From assembly GCA_027627225.1 (NCBI GenBank), contig CM051024.1:77007265-77071264 (forward strand): 64,000 bases of DNA. The letters are read 5' to 3'. The notes below the pieces were generated by a model that did not search any database, was not told the origin of the DNA, and saw nothing but the letters and a program-made list of their open reading frames with translations. This DNA comes from Congeria kusceri. Its lineage: Eukaryota > Mollusca > Bivalvia > Myida > Dreissenidae. Positions 1-11,360 of the stretch are shown piece by piece; positions within the stretch are counted from its first letter, which is position 1; every line of letters starts with the position of its first letter. The position numbers and the translations under genes are program-made.

Positions 1-430
1 GTTGTTAATGTTGCTTATGATATTGTGATTTTGGTGTTGCTGATGATGATCATAATGATGATGATGAAGGCGTGAACATAAACAACAACCCATATTCGAA
101 TAATATTTGAATACTCAAATTGAATATTCCCAATTCTTAAGGTAATTATGATGTTCTTCCACAGAAAATATCATCAGAGAGAAACACAGATAACTTAAAT
201 CTTATTTGACCTCCTATCCTACTTCATGTATTGCATAACCTTCTCCAACTGACCCAATTTTGACCCAATAGCAAGTCTTCTGGAGGTGATGGTCATATGG
301 GACAGAACCCAGGGGCAACCAGATAAAAATGTACTACACACACACCCAATGAAATAAGACTGATTGTTTATCAGTTTCCTAAACAATTCAGTAAACTGCA
401 TTGTAAATAACAATGGTAGCTGCATTATTC
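1..430. other. Non-coding, nothing recognised
   Basis: AT-rich sequence with a short GATGAT-rich stretch at about 40-70. I see no exon, RNA gene or repeat end that I can name. It is presumably upstream intron or 5' flank of the phosphatase gene. Confidence 0.4.
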
Positions 431-1163
431 TTCCTTATTGCATGCACATGATTCATACATACTGGGTTCTGTGTTGGAAAGGTTCTGCTGCAGAGAAATA
501 TTTCCAATTTTTCACAAGTTAGTAATGTGCCTAGAAATTGAATATTTAACATTTAATATGTCACTGACATTAACAGTGAATTTTCCTTCTATGGCTTTGT
601 TGAAAACTTTCCTTATGGCTATATTGAAAATGTTCAAAATCTTCTTGTCTGAAACTACTGGCTTGATTTCAAAATAATTTCACAGAAATGTTACTTGGGT
701 GACCAACTATCAAATTCCTTGAAATCATGTTTCGTTAAAAAACATGGCCGTCAGGGTCGGGGCAGTTTTCCTTCTATGACTATATTGAAAACTTTTTAAA
801 TGTTATTGTCTGAAACCACTGGTTGGATTAAAAAATCCTTGGGTGACCCTCTACCAAATTCCTTATAATTACCATATATTAATTCATTAAAAAAATATGG
901 CCACTAGTAGTCGGGAAGTTTGACATTTTTGTCAGAAACCATTAACCGGATTTCAAAATAATTACACTGAAAGGTTCCTTGTGTGACCCTGTACCAAAGT
1001 CCTTCTAAAAAGTTTGATTTGTTAAAAAACATGGCTCCGAGGGGTTGGGGTTGTTTAATCCTATATGGCCATATAGGCATCTTTGACAATCTTCTTTTCA
1101 GAAACCACTTGCTGGATTTTCAAATATTTTCAAAGTAATGTTCCTTAAATGACACTAATATGA

Positions 1164-1243
1164 GTTTATTTAGCGAGGCTTAGAAAACCTAAATCACAAG
1201 ACTTGGCGGGTGGTTTAGGTTTTTGTGCTGAGCAAATAAAGTT
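1164..1243. repeat. Imperfect inverted repeat (hairpin)
   Basis: AAAACCTAAA on the left is mirrored by TTTAGGTTTT on the right. The arms extend outward imperfectly through GTTTATTTAGC and GCAAATAAAG, so the stretch can fold into a stem of about 30 bp. It may be the end of a small insertion in the surrounding repeat; no target duplication was identified. Confidence 0.4.
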
Positions 1244-1348
1244 GTCTGTACTGAACATTTACCTTCTATTCAATTTATCTCATCATTTTCTGTCTTAATG
1301 TTCAAAATAAACTAAAGAAAATCACTAAATAACACGATAAACATCAAA

Positions 1349-1375
1349 TGACGTCACAAAAATAAAATGACGTCA
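1349..1375. promoter_or_regulatory. Pair of perfect CRE octamers
   Basis: TGACGTCA occurs at 1349-1356 and again at 1368-1375, 19 bp apart. This octamer is the canonical CREB/ATF site. Function is not shown by sequence alone, and no promoter elements or first exon are visible nearby. Confidence 0.3.
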
Positions 1376-1724
1376 ATATAATGCTTGTGTTTGCTGTATT
1401 CGACATGGTGGAAATACAGCTAAATTTATCCCACGGGATGTTATTTCGTCAACGCAGGCGTAATGATGGGATAAAAATCATTGTAATCTGTTTCAAAACA
1501 AGGTTGCCAAGGGGAGAGGCAGTTTAACCATATATTGCTATGGGTGTCATGTGTCCATCGTTTTCATTTGTGTCAGCTTTTAACTTCAAACATCTGTGTA
1601 CCCGCAATTTAATTGTAAAAAGCCATTATGATGCCTTAGACTCAGGTGAGCGACCTAGGACCATCTTGGCCCTCTTGTATTTTAATAATATCAAAAAAAT
1701 ATTATTAAATGCGTGTAGATTTAC

Positions 1725-3085
1725 GATCTATGAAAATCTTCTCCTCTGAAACAACACGGCCCAGAGGTTTCATATATGGTATGTAACATCCTATAGTGGT
1801 CCTCTATAAAGATTGTTCAAATTATGCCCCTGGGGTAAAAACTGGCCACGCCCTGGGGGTCACTTGGTTTATATAGAATATATAGCAAAATGACTTTAAA
1901 AATCTTCTCTGAAACGCAAGGCCCAGAGGTTTCATATTTGGTATGTAACATCCTGAAGTGGTCCTTAACAAAGTTTTTTCAAATTATGCCCCTTGGGTCA
2001 AAACAGGCCACGCTCTGGGGGTCACATGGTTTATATAGAATATATAGCAAAATGACTTTAAAAATCTTCTCTGAAACCGCAAGGCCCAGAGGTTTCATAT
2101 TGGGTATGTAACATTCTATAGTGGTCCTCTATAAAGATTGTTCAAATTATGCCCCTGGGGTCAAAACTGGCCACGCCCTGGGGGTCACATGGTTTAAATA
2201 GACTTAAATATCAAAATGTCTTTAAAAATCTTCTCTAAAACTGCAAGGCCCAGAGGTTTCATATTTCGTATGTAACATCATATAGTGGTCCTCGGCAAAT
2301 ATTGTTCAATTTATGCCCCTAGGGTCAAAACTGGCCATGCCCTGGGTGTCACATGATTTATATAGACTTGAATAGCAAAAATGACTTGTAAAATCTTCTC
2401 CTCAGAAACCACAAGGCCTAGATGTTTCTTACATGGTATGTAACATCATATAGTGGTCCTCTACAAAGATTGTTCAAATAATGACCCTGGGATCAAAACT
2501 GGCCATGCCCTGGGGGTCACATGGTTTATATAAACTTAAATAGCAAAATGTCTTAAAAAATATTCTCCTCTGAGTGCGGTAAGGCCCAGAGGTTTTGTAT
2601 TTGGTATGCAACATCCTATAGTGGTCCTCTACAAAGATTGTTCAAATTATGCCCTATGGGTCAAAACTGACCACACCCCAGGCGTCACATGGTTTATTTA
2701 AACTTATATAGTAAAAACTGGTCACAACCGGAAGTCACATGGTTTATATAGACTTAAATAGCAAAATGACTTTAAAAATCTTCTCCTCTGAAACGGCAAG
2801 GCCCACAGCTTTCTTATATATAACATTGCATAGTGGTTCTCTTAAAAGATTGTTCAAATTATGCCCCTGTGGTCAAACCCCGAGGGGTCACATGGTTTAT
2901 ATATATTTAAGTAGCAAAATGACTTTAAAAATGTTTACCTAAAATCGCAAGGCCCAGAGGTTTGTTCAAGTTTGTTTAAATTATGCCCCTGGGAGAGAAA
3001 TAAGCCACACCTCAGGGATGCAAATTCCAGTTGGGTTACAAGGTCTCAGGTGAGCGTCCTAGGGTCCTCAGGGCCCTCTTGTTTC
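1725..3085. repeat. Tandem ~170-bp unit array of a bivalve-type element
   Basis: About seven to eight diverged units. Each contains 'GCAAGGCCCAGAGGTTTCAT', 'TATAGTGGTCCTCTA', 'GTTCAAATTATGCCCCTGG' and 'GGGGGTCACATGGTTTATAT'. The array ends at 3048-3085 with GGTCTCAGGTGAGCGTCC and CCCTCTTGTTT. The same family, with its left end preserved, is at 26992-28848. Small ORFs inside are fortuitous. Confidence 0.8.
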
Positions 3086-3690
3086 AAGATATTTCTTGTA
3101 ACTGTGTATTGTGAAATATAACAACCAAACAGTACATAAAATAATTTGGTCCAATACATTAAAAAGTATGAATGTTGCCCTTGCTCACTTTATTTTATGG
3201 GAGTGCTACATGTAGAAACTTTTAGTAAAAACACAAAGCGCAATGTTAATTATGCTAAGCATTTTCAAAATGGCGTCAAAAAACTTGCCATGCCATCTCG
3301 TATAAGGCCGAGCTAATCCTGAATCCTGATTGGCTGAATCTCATATTGGCCTGGGTTTTTTGTATGGGCTGAGTTTTGAAATTTATTTGCGAGGTTTACA
3401 TCGTATCAAGCAAACAAACTGACCAGATTCTCGTTCAATATTATAAAGTCATATAGTATATAATCGTTCAATATTTTAAAGTCATATAGTATATAATTGC
3501 CTAAAATGACTACGAACATATACGAATCAGTTAAGTTTGTACAAACTGATTACAATTCAGCTACGAATCCAAACATGTATAAATTTTGGGCGATTCATTG
3601 GATTTGTGGAATAGGGTTGGATAAAATGCTTAACTAAGCAGCCTTTGGAAGGGATGCTGAAGTTTATAATGTGTTCTTTTCTTTTCACAG
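3086..3690. other. Intron with a short tandem duplication
   Basis: No exon was recognised. A 33-bp unit (TCGTTCAATATT...TAGTATATAA) is present twice in tandem at 3431-3496 with one or two differences. The last ~80 bases are the start of the EB cassette intron (AAGGATGCTGAAGTTTATAA and a pyrimidine tract ending TTTTCACAG). Confidence 0.5.
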
Positions 3691-3796
3691 AGTTGGAACT
3701 AGCAGATGGGAGTTGCACCTTGTACAGTGGTACAGAAGTGCCTTGTTCCACTACCGATGCTGAGTGTTTTTATTATGAGAGCTTCTCTTTTCACAG

Positions 3797-3943
3797 GGTT
3801 GGATCTAGCCACTGGGAGTTGCACCTTATACAGTGGTAAACAACTGCCATGTACTGCTACCAATGCTGAGTGTTCTGGCAACAATGGACAGTGTCAGTGC
3901 ATTAATGGCCATTACAGATCTGCTGCCAATGCATGTAGTCCAA
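3797..3943 (+). CDS. RPTP exon: six-cysteine EB/EGF-like module 1
   Basis: The exon lies between TTTTCACAG and donor GTATGT. It is 147 bp, phase 1-1, and encodes LDLATGSCTLYSGKQLPC, then ATNAEC, then GQCQCINGHYRSAANAC. Six cysteines are spaced as in EB or EGF-like extracellular modules, presumably forming three disulfides. It begins GG rather than AG after the acceptor, so its first split codon differs from the other copies. A diverged half-exon (3691) precedes it. The module sits in the ectodomain; its ligand is unknown. Confidence 0.82.
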
Positions 3944-4499
3944 GTATGTCTTCTCTTGTTTTACTTATGGCTAACTAAGCAACTTTTAGAAAGGATGCTG
4001 AAGGTTATGATGTGTTCTTGTCTTTTCACAGAGTTGGATCTAGCCACTTGGAGTTGCACCATTTCAGTGGTACATAAGTGCCTTGTTCCGCTACAATTAC
4101 AGTTACACAATTTGGTTGGCATAATAATGTGAACCAGTTGCCAAGACTCTTCCTTAAGGTTTCTAAGTCTCACTAGATTAACTTATCTCTATTCAAAACT
4201 TCTTGTTTTTGATGTATCCGATTATTGTACTACCTTTATGTTGCAAATAAATGGACAAAAACACTAAATAACTAAAAAAAATAATCAACAGGGGTCTATT
4301 TCAAATGCATGCAAAATGATAGGATAAAAGGCTTGATTAAGCAACCTTAAGAAAGGATGCTGAAGTTTATGATGTGTTGTTCTCTTTTCACAGAGTTGGA
4401 TCTAGCCACTTGGAGTTGCACCTTGTACAGTGGTACACAAGTGCCTTCTTCCGCTACAGTTGCTGAGTGTTTTTATTATGAGAGCTTGTCTTTTCACAG

Positions 4500-4646
4500 A
4501 GTTGGATCTAGCCACTGGGAGTTGCACCTTATTCAGTGGTACACAACTGCCATGTACTGCTACCAATGCTGAGTGTTCTGGTAACAATGGACAGTGTCAG
4601 TGCATAAATGGCCATTACAGATCTGCTGCCAATACATGTAGTCCAA
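4500..4646 (+). CDS. RPTP exon: six-cysteine EB/EGF-like module 2
   Basis: Same 147-bp phase 1-1 exon, with acceptor TTTTCACAG and donor GTATGT. All six cysteines are kept, ending SAANTCSP. One half-exon (4394) precedes it in the same intron. The downstream intron shows the conserved cassette sequence up to about 5040. Confidence 0.85.
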
Positions 4647-5185
4647 GTATGTCTTCTCTTGTTTTACTTATGGCATAGGTACAATCATATTTACAACAGC
4701 TTAAGTGACATTAATGGTGCTTGCAGCTTCTGATATGGAGAGCGAGCATAAGTTTAAATCAAGAATTTAAGTTATAATTGTTACAGTTACACAATTTGGT
4801 CGGCATAATAATGTGAACCAGTTGCCAAGACTCTTGCTTAAGGTTTTCTAAGTCTCACTAGATTAACTTATCTCTATTCAAAACTTCTTGTTTTTGATGT
4901 ATCCGATTATTGTACTACCTTTATGTTGCAAATAAATGGACAAAAACACTAAATAACTAAAAAACAATAATCAACAGGGGTCTATTTCAAATGCATGCAA
5001 AATGATAGGATAAAAGGCTTAATTAAGCAACCTTAAGAAAGGATGCTCAAGTTTATGATGTGTTCTTCTCTTTTCACAGAGTTGGATCTAGCCACTGGGA
5101 ATTGCACCTTGTACAGTGGTACACAAGTGCCTTGTTCCGCTACCAATGCTGAGTGTTTTTATTATGTGTTGTTCTCTTTTCACAG

Positions 5186-5332
5186 AGATGGATCTAGCCA
5201 CTGGGATTTGCACCATATACAGTGGTAAACAACTGCCATGTACTGCTACCAATGCTGAGTGTTCTGGTAACAATGGACAGTGTCAGTGCATAAATGGCCA
5301 TTACAGATCTGCTGCCAATACATGTAGTCCAA
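5186..5332 (+). CDS. RPTP exon: six-cysteine EB/EGF-like module 3
   Basis: 147 bp, phase 1-1. It reads MDLATGICTIYSGKQLPC and then the usual C-terminal half, with six cysteines intact. The L-to-M and S-to-I changes make it one of the more diverged copies. One half-exon at 5080 precedes it. Confidence 0.85.
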
Positions 5333-6609
5333 GTATGTCTTCTCTTGTTTTACTTATGGCATAGGTACAATCGTATTAACATCAGTTTAAGTGACATTAA
5401 TGGTGCTTGCTGCTTCTGATATGATATGGAGAATGGGCATAACTTTAAATCAAGAATTTAAGTTATAATTGTTACAGTTACACAGTTAGGTCGGCATAAT
5501 AATGTGAACCAGTTGCCAAGACTCTTGCTTATGGTTTTCTAATTCTCACTAGATTAACTTATCCCTTTTCAAAACTTCTAGGTTTTCATGTATCCGATTA
5601 TTGTACTACCTTTATGTTGCAAATAAATGGACAAAAACACACTAAATAACTAAAAAACAATAATCAACAGGGGTCTATTTCTAATGCATGCACAATGATA
5701 GGATAAAAGGCTTAACTAAGCAACCTTTAGAAAGGATGCTGAAGTTTATGATGTGTTATTCTCTTTTCACAGAGTTGGATTTAACCACTGGGAGTTGCAC
5801 CATTTCAGTGGTACACAAGTGCCTTGTTCCGCTACAATTGCTGAGTGTTTTTATTATGAGAGCTTGTCTTTTCACAGAGTTGGATCTAGCCACTGGGAGT
5901 TGCACCATATTCAGTGGTACACAAGCACCATGTACTGCTACCAATGCTGAGAGTTTTTATTATGAGAGCTTCTCTTTTCACTGAGTTGGATCTAACCACT
6001 GGGAGTTGCACCATTTCAGTGGTACATAAGTGCCTTGTTCCGCTACAATTGCTGAGTGTTTTTATTATGAGAGCTTCTCTTTTCACAAAGTTGGATCTAG
6101 CCACTGGGAGTTGCACCTTGTACAGTGGTACACAAGTGCGTTGTTACGCTACCAATGCTGAGTGTTTTTGCTTCTTTTTTCACAGAGTTGGATCCAGCCA
6201 CTGGGAGTTGCACCATATACAGTGGTACACGACTGCCATGTACTGCTACCAATGCTGAGTTTTTTTATCATGAGAGCTTCTCTTTTCACAAAGTTGGATG
6301 TAGCCTCTGCAAGTTGAACCTTGTACAGTGGTACACAAGTGCCTTGTTCCGCTACCAATGCTGAGTGTTTTTATTATGAGAGCTTCTCTTTTCACAGAGT
6401 TGGATCTAGCCACTGGGAGTTGCACCATATACAGTGGTACACAAGCGCCATGTACTGCTACCAATGCTGAGTGTTTTTATTATGAGAGCTCCTCTTTTCA
6501 CAGAGTTGTATCTAGCCACTGGGAGTTGCACCATATACAGTGGTACACAAGTGCCTTGTTCCGCAACCAATGCTGAGTGTTTTTATGATGAGAGCTTCTC
6601 TTTTCACAG

Positions 6610-6756
6610 AGTTGGATCTAGCCACTGGGAGTTGCACCTTGTACAGCGGTACACAACTGCCATGTACTGCTACCAATGCTGAGTGTTCTGGTAACAATGG
6701 ACAGTGTCAGTGCATAAATGGCCATTACAGATCTGCTGCCAATACATGTAGTCCAA
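6610..6756 (+). CDS. RPTP exon: six-cysteine EB/EGF-like module 4
   Basis: 147 bp, phase 1-1, six cysteines, donor GTATGT. It is the ninth unit of a run whose eight preceding half-exons start near 5773, 5878, 5984, 6090, 6186, 6292, 6398 and 6504. Several of those have lost the acceptor AG (CACAAAG or CACTGAG). Confidence 0.85.
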
Positions 6757-7816
6757 GTATGTCTTCTCTTGTTTTACTTCTGGCATAGGTACAATCGTAT
6801 TAACAACAGTTTAAGTGACATTAATGGTGCTTGCAGCTTCTGATATGGAGAGCGAGCATAAGTTTAAATCAAGAATTTAAGTTATAATTGTTACAGTTAC
6901 ACAATTTGGTTGGCATAATAATGTGAACCAGTTGCCAAGACTTTTGCTTAAGGTTTTCTAATGCTCACTAGATTAACTTATCTCTTTTCAAAACTTCTAG
7001 TTTTTTATGTATCCGATTATTGTACTACCTTTATGTTCCAAATAAATACCAAAAACACACTAAATAACTAAAAAACAATAATCAACAGGGGTCTATTTCT
7101 AATGCATGCACAATGATAGGATAAAAGGCTTAACTAAGCAACCTTTAGAAAGGATGCTGAAGTTTATGATGTGTTCTTCTCTTTTCACAGAGTTGGATCT
7201 AACCACTGGGAGTTGCACCATTTCAGTGGTACATAAGTGCCTTGTTCCGCTACAATTGCTGAGTGTTTTTATTATGAGAGCTTCTCTTTTCACAAAGTTG
7301 GATCTAGCCACTGGGAGTTGCACCTTGTACAGTGGTACACAAGTGCGTTGTTACGCTACCAATGCTGAGTGTTTTTGCTTCTTTTTTCACAGAGTTGGAT
7401 CCAGCCACTGGGAGTTGCACCATATACAGTGGTACACGACTGCCATGTACTGCTACCAATGCTGAGTTTTTTTATCATGAGAGCTTCTCTTTTCACAAAG
7501 TTGGATGTAGCCTCTGCAAGTTGAACCTTGTACAGTGGTACACAAGTGCCTTGTTCCGCTACCAATGCTGAGTGTTTTTATTATGAGAGCTTCTCTTTTC
7601 ACAGAGTTGGATCTAGCCACTGGGAGTTGCACCATATACAGTGGTACACAAGCGCCATGTACTGCTACCAATGCTGAGTGTTTTTATTATGAGAGCTTCT
7701 CTTTTCACAGAGTTGTATCTAGCCACTGGGAGTTGCACCATATACAGTGGTACACAAGTGCCTTGTTCCGCAACCAATGCTGAGTGTTTTTATGATGAGA
7801 GCTTCTCTTTTCACAG

Positions 7817-7963
7817 AGTTGGATCTAGCCACTGGGAGTTGCACCTTGTACAGCGGTACACAACTGCCATGTACTGCTACCAATGCTGAGTGTTCTGGTA
7901 ACAATGGACAGTGTCAGTGCATTAATGGCCATTATAGATCTGCTGCCAATACATGTAGTCCAA
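7817..7963 (+). CDS. RPTP exon: six-cysteine EB/EGF-like module 5
   Basis: 147 bp, phase 1-1. It is nearly identical to module 4, with silent differences in the INGHYRS segment (ATTAATGGCCATTATAG). Six half-exons precede it from 7191. Its cassette is a ~1.2-kb duplicate of the neighbouring ones. Confidence 0.85.
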
Positions 7964-9545
7964 GTATGTCTTCTCTTGTTTTACTTCTGGCATAGGTACA
8001 ATCGTATTAACAACAGTTTAAGTGACATTAATGGTGCTTGCAGCTTCTGATATGGAGAGCGAGCATAAGTTTAAATCAAGAATTTAAGTTATAATTGTTA
8101 CAGTTACACAATTTGGTTGGCATAATAATGTGAACCAGTTGCCAAGACTTTTGCTTAAGTTTTTTCTAATGCTCACTAGATTAACTTATCTCTTTTCAAA
8201 ACTTCTAGTTTTTTATGTATCCGATTATTGTACTACCTTTATGTTCCAAATAAATACCAAAAACACACTAAATAACTAAAAAACAATAATCAACAGGGGT
8301 CTATTTCTAATGCATGCACAATGATAGGATAAAAGGCTTAACTAAGCAACCTTTAGAAAGGATGCTGAAGTTTATGATGTGTTCTTCTCTTTTCACAGAG
8401 TTGGATCTAACCACTGGGAGTTGCACCATTTCAGTGGTACATAAGTGCCTTGTTCCGCTACAATTGCTGAGTGTTTTTATTATGAGAGCTTCTCTTTTCA
8501 CAAAGTTGGATCTAGCCACTGGGAGTTGCACCTTGTACAGTGGTACACAAGTGCGTTGTTACGCTACCAATGCTGAGTGTTTTTGCTTCTTTTTTCACAG
8601 AGTTGGATCCAGCCACTGGGAGTTGCACCATATACAGTGGTACACGACTGCCATGTACTGCTACCAATGCTGAGTTTTTTTATCATGAGAGCTTCTCTTT
8701 TCACAAAGTTGGATGTAGCCTCTGCAAGTTGAACCTTGTACAGTGGTACACAAGTGCCTTGTTCCGCTACCAATGCTGAGTGTTTTTATTATGAGAGCTT
8801 CTCTTTTCACAGAGTTGGATCTAGCCACTGGGAGTTGCACCATATACAGTGGTACACAAGCGCCATGTACTGCTACCAATGCTGAGTGTTTTTATTATGA
8901 GAGCTCCTCTTTTCACAGAGTTGTATCTAGCCACTGGGAGTTGCACCATATACAGTGGTACACAAGTGCCTTGTTCCGCAACCAACGCTGAGTGTTTTTA
9001 TGATGAGAGCTTCTCTTTTCACAGAGTTGGATCTAGCCACTGGGAGTTGCACCTTGTACAGCGGTACACAACTGCCATGTACTGCTACCAATGCTGAGTG
9101 TTTTTGCTTCTTTTTTCACAGAGTTGGATCCAGCCACTGGGAGTTGCACCATATACAGTGGTACACGACTGCCATGTACTGCTACCAATGCTGAGTTTTT
9201 TTATCATGAGAGCTTCTCTTTTCACAAAGTTGGATGTAGCCTCTGCAAGTTGAACCTTGTACAGTGGTACACAAGTGCCTTGTTCCGCTACCAATGCTGA
9301 GTGTTTTTATTATGAGAGCTTCTCTTTTCACAGAGTTGGATCTAGCCACTGGGAGTTGCACCATATACAGTGGTACACAAGCGCCATGTACTGCTACCAA
9401 TGCTGAGTGTTTTTATTATGAGAGCTCCTCTTTTCACAGAGTTGTATCTAGCCACTGGGAGTTGCACCATATACAGTGGTACACAAGTGCCTTGTTCCGC
9501 AACCAATGCTGAGTGTTTTTATGATGAGAGCTTCTCTTTTCACAG

Positions 9546-9692
9546 AGTTGGATCTAGCCACTGGGAGTTGCACCTTGTACAGCGGTACACAACTGCCATG
9601 TACTGCTACCAATGCTGAGTGTTCTGGTAACAATGGACAGTGTCAGTGCATAAATGGCCATTACAGATCTGCTGCCAATACATGTAGTCCAA
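9546..9692 (+). CDS. RPTP exon: six-cysteine EB/EGF-like module 6
   Basis: 147 bp, phase 1-1, six cysteines. It closes the longest run, with eleven half-exons from 8399. A five-unit block (about 8601-9121) is duplicated in place within that run. Confidence 0.85.
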
Positions 9693-10964
9693 GTATGTCT
9701 TCTCTTGTTTTACTTCTGGCATAGGTACAATCGTATTAACAACAGTTTAAGTGACATTAATGGTGCTTGCAGCTTCTGATATGGAGAGCGAGCATAAGTT
9801 TAAATCAAGAATTTAAGTTATAATTGTTACAGTTACACAATTTGGTTGGCATAATAATGTGAACCAGTTGCCAAGACTTTTGCTTAAGGTTTTCTAATGC
9901 TCACTAGATTAACTTATCTCTTTTCAAAACTTCTAGTTTTTTATGTATCCGATTATTGTACTACCTTTATGTTCCAAATAAATACCAAAAACACACTAAA
10001 TAACTAAAAAACAATAATCAACAGGGGTCTATTTCTAATGCATGCACAATGATAGGATAAAAGGCTTAACTAAGCAACCTTTAGAAAGGATGCTGAAGTT
10101 TATGATGTGTTCTTCTCTTTTCACAGAGTTGGATCTAACCACTGGGAGTTGCACCATTTCAGTGGTACATAAGTGCCTTGTTCCGCTACAATTGCTGAGT
10201 GTTTTTATTATGAGAGCTTCTCTTTTCACAAAGTTGGATCTAGCCACTGGGAGTTGCACCTTGTACAGTGGTACACAAGTGCGTTGTTACGCTACCAATG
10301 CTGAGTGTTTTTGCTTCTTTTTTCACAGAGTTGGATCCAGCCACTGGGAGTTGCACCATATACAGTGGTACACGACTGCCATGTACTGCTACCAATGCTG
10401 AGTTTTTTTATCATGAGAGCTTCTCTTTTCACAAAGTTGGATCTAGCCTCTGCAAGTTGAACCTTGTACAGTGGTACACAAGTGCCTTGTTCCGCTACCA
10501 ATGCTGAGTGTTTTTATTATGAGAGCTTCTCTTTTCACAGAGTTGGATCTAGCCACTGGGAGTTGCACCATATACAGTGGTACACGACTGCCATGTACTG
10601 CTACCAATGCTGAGTTTTTTTATCATGAGAGCTTCTCTTTTCACAAAGTTGGATCTAGCCTCTGCAAGTTGAACCTTGTACAGTGGTACACAAGTGCCTT
10701 GTTCCGCTGCCAATGCTGAGTGTTTTTATGATGAGAGCTTCTCTTTTCACAGAGTTGGATCTAGCCACTGGGAGTTGCAACTTATGCAGTGGTACACAAG
10801 CGCCATGTACTGCTACCAATGCTGAGTGTTTTTATTATGAGAGCTTCTCTTTTCACAGAGTTGTATCTAGCCACTGGGAGTTGCACCATATACAGTGGTA
10901 CACAAGTGCCTTGTTCCGCAACCAATGCTGAGTGTTTTTATGATGAGAGCTTCTCTTTTCACAG

Positions 10965-11111
10965 AGTTGGATCTAGCCACTGGGAGTTGCACCTTGTACA
11001 GCGGTACACAACTGCCATGTACTGCTACCAATGCTGAGTGTTCTGGTAACAATGGACAGTGTCAGTGCATTAATGGCCATTATAGATCTGCTGCCAATAC
11101 ATGTAGTCCAA
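10965..11111 (+). CDS. RPTP exon: six-cysteine EB/EGF-like module 7
   Basis: 147 bp, phase 1-1, six cysteines. It shares the ATTAATGGCCATTATAG variant with module 5, which suggests recent exchange between cassettes. Eight half-exons precede it from 10127. The conserved cassette intron continues to about 11360, where a repeat element begins. Confidence 0.85.
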
Positions 11112-11360
11112 GTATGTCTTCTCTTGTTTTACTTATGGCATAGGTACAATCATATTAACATCAGCTTAAGTGACATTAATGGTGCTTGCTGCTTCTGATA
11201 TGGAGAATGGGCATAAGTTAAAATCTAGAATTTAAGTTATAATTGTTACAGTTACACAATTTGGTCGGCATAATAATGTGAACCAGTTGCCAAGACTCTT
11301 GCTTAAGGTTTTCTAAGTCTCACTAGATTAACTTATCTCTATTCAAAACTTCTTGTTTTT

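Larger units (their letters stand above)
560..1690. repeat. Degenerate bivalve-type repeat element, 3' part
   Basis: About three diverged copies of a ~170-bp unit lie at 560-1140. Each contains 'AAAAACATGG', 'GGGGCAGTTTTCCT' and 'TTCAAAATAATTTCACAG'. The right end at about 1640-1690 has the CAGGTGAGCG...CCCTCTTGT terminus that also ends the repeats near 3085 and 28848. The stretch 1140-1640 between them does not match the unit and may be an insertion. No coding capacity is credible. Confidence 0.6.
3691..11111 (+). repeat. Multi-scale tandem array of EB exon cassettes and half-exons
   Basis: Whole cassettes (intron, one complete 147-bp exon, conserved downstream intron) are repeated seven times. 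The complete exons start at 3797, 4500, 5186, 6610, 7817, 9546 and 10965. Upstream of each lies a run of half-units of mostly 105-106 bp (some 97). Each half-unit has a pyrimidine tract, TTTTCACAG, then the exon from AGTTGGATCTAGCC to AATGCTGAGTG, then directly the next tract. Units per run, counting the complete exon: 2, 2, 2, 9, 7, 12 and 9, plus an orphan half-exon at 4032 fused to downstream intron. Segments at 7106, 8314 and 10042 are near-identical (spacing 1208 and 1728), and about 521 bp is duplicated again inside 8601-9121. Many overlapping short ORFs on both strands here are artefacts of the repeat. Confidence 0.9.

Noticed and set aside
3645..11143. Dozens of 60-119 codon ORFs on both strands of the EB array, e.g. 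7106-7465 and 10042-10401
   Set aside because: They run through half-exons and intron pieces in shifting frames, repeat with the 106-bp unit, and lack splice or start context. The true coding frame is the 147-bp spliced exon.
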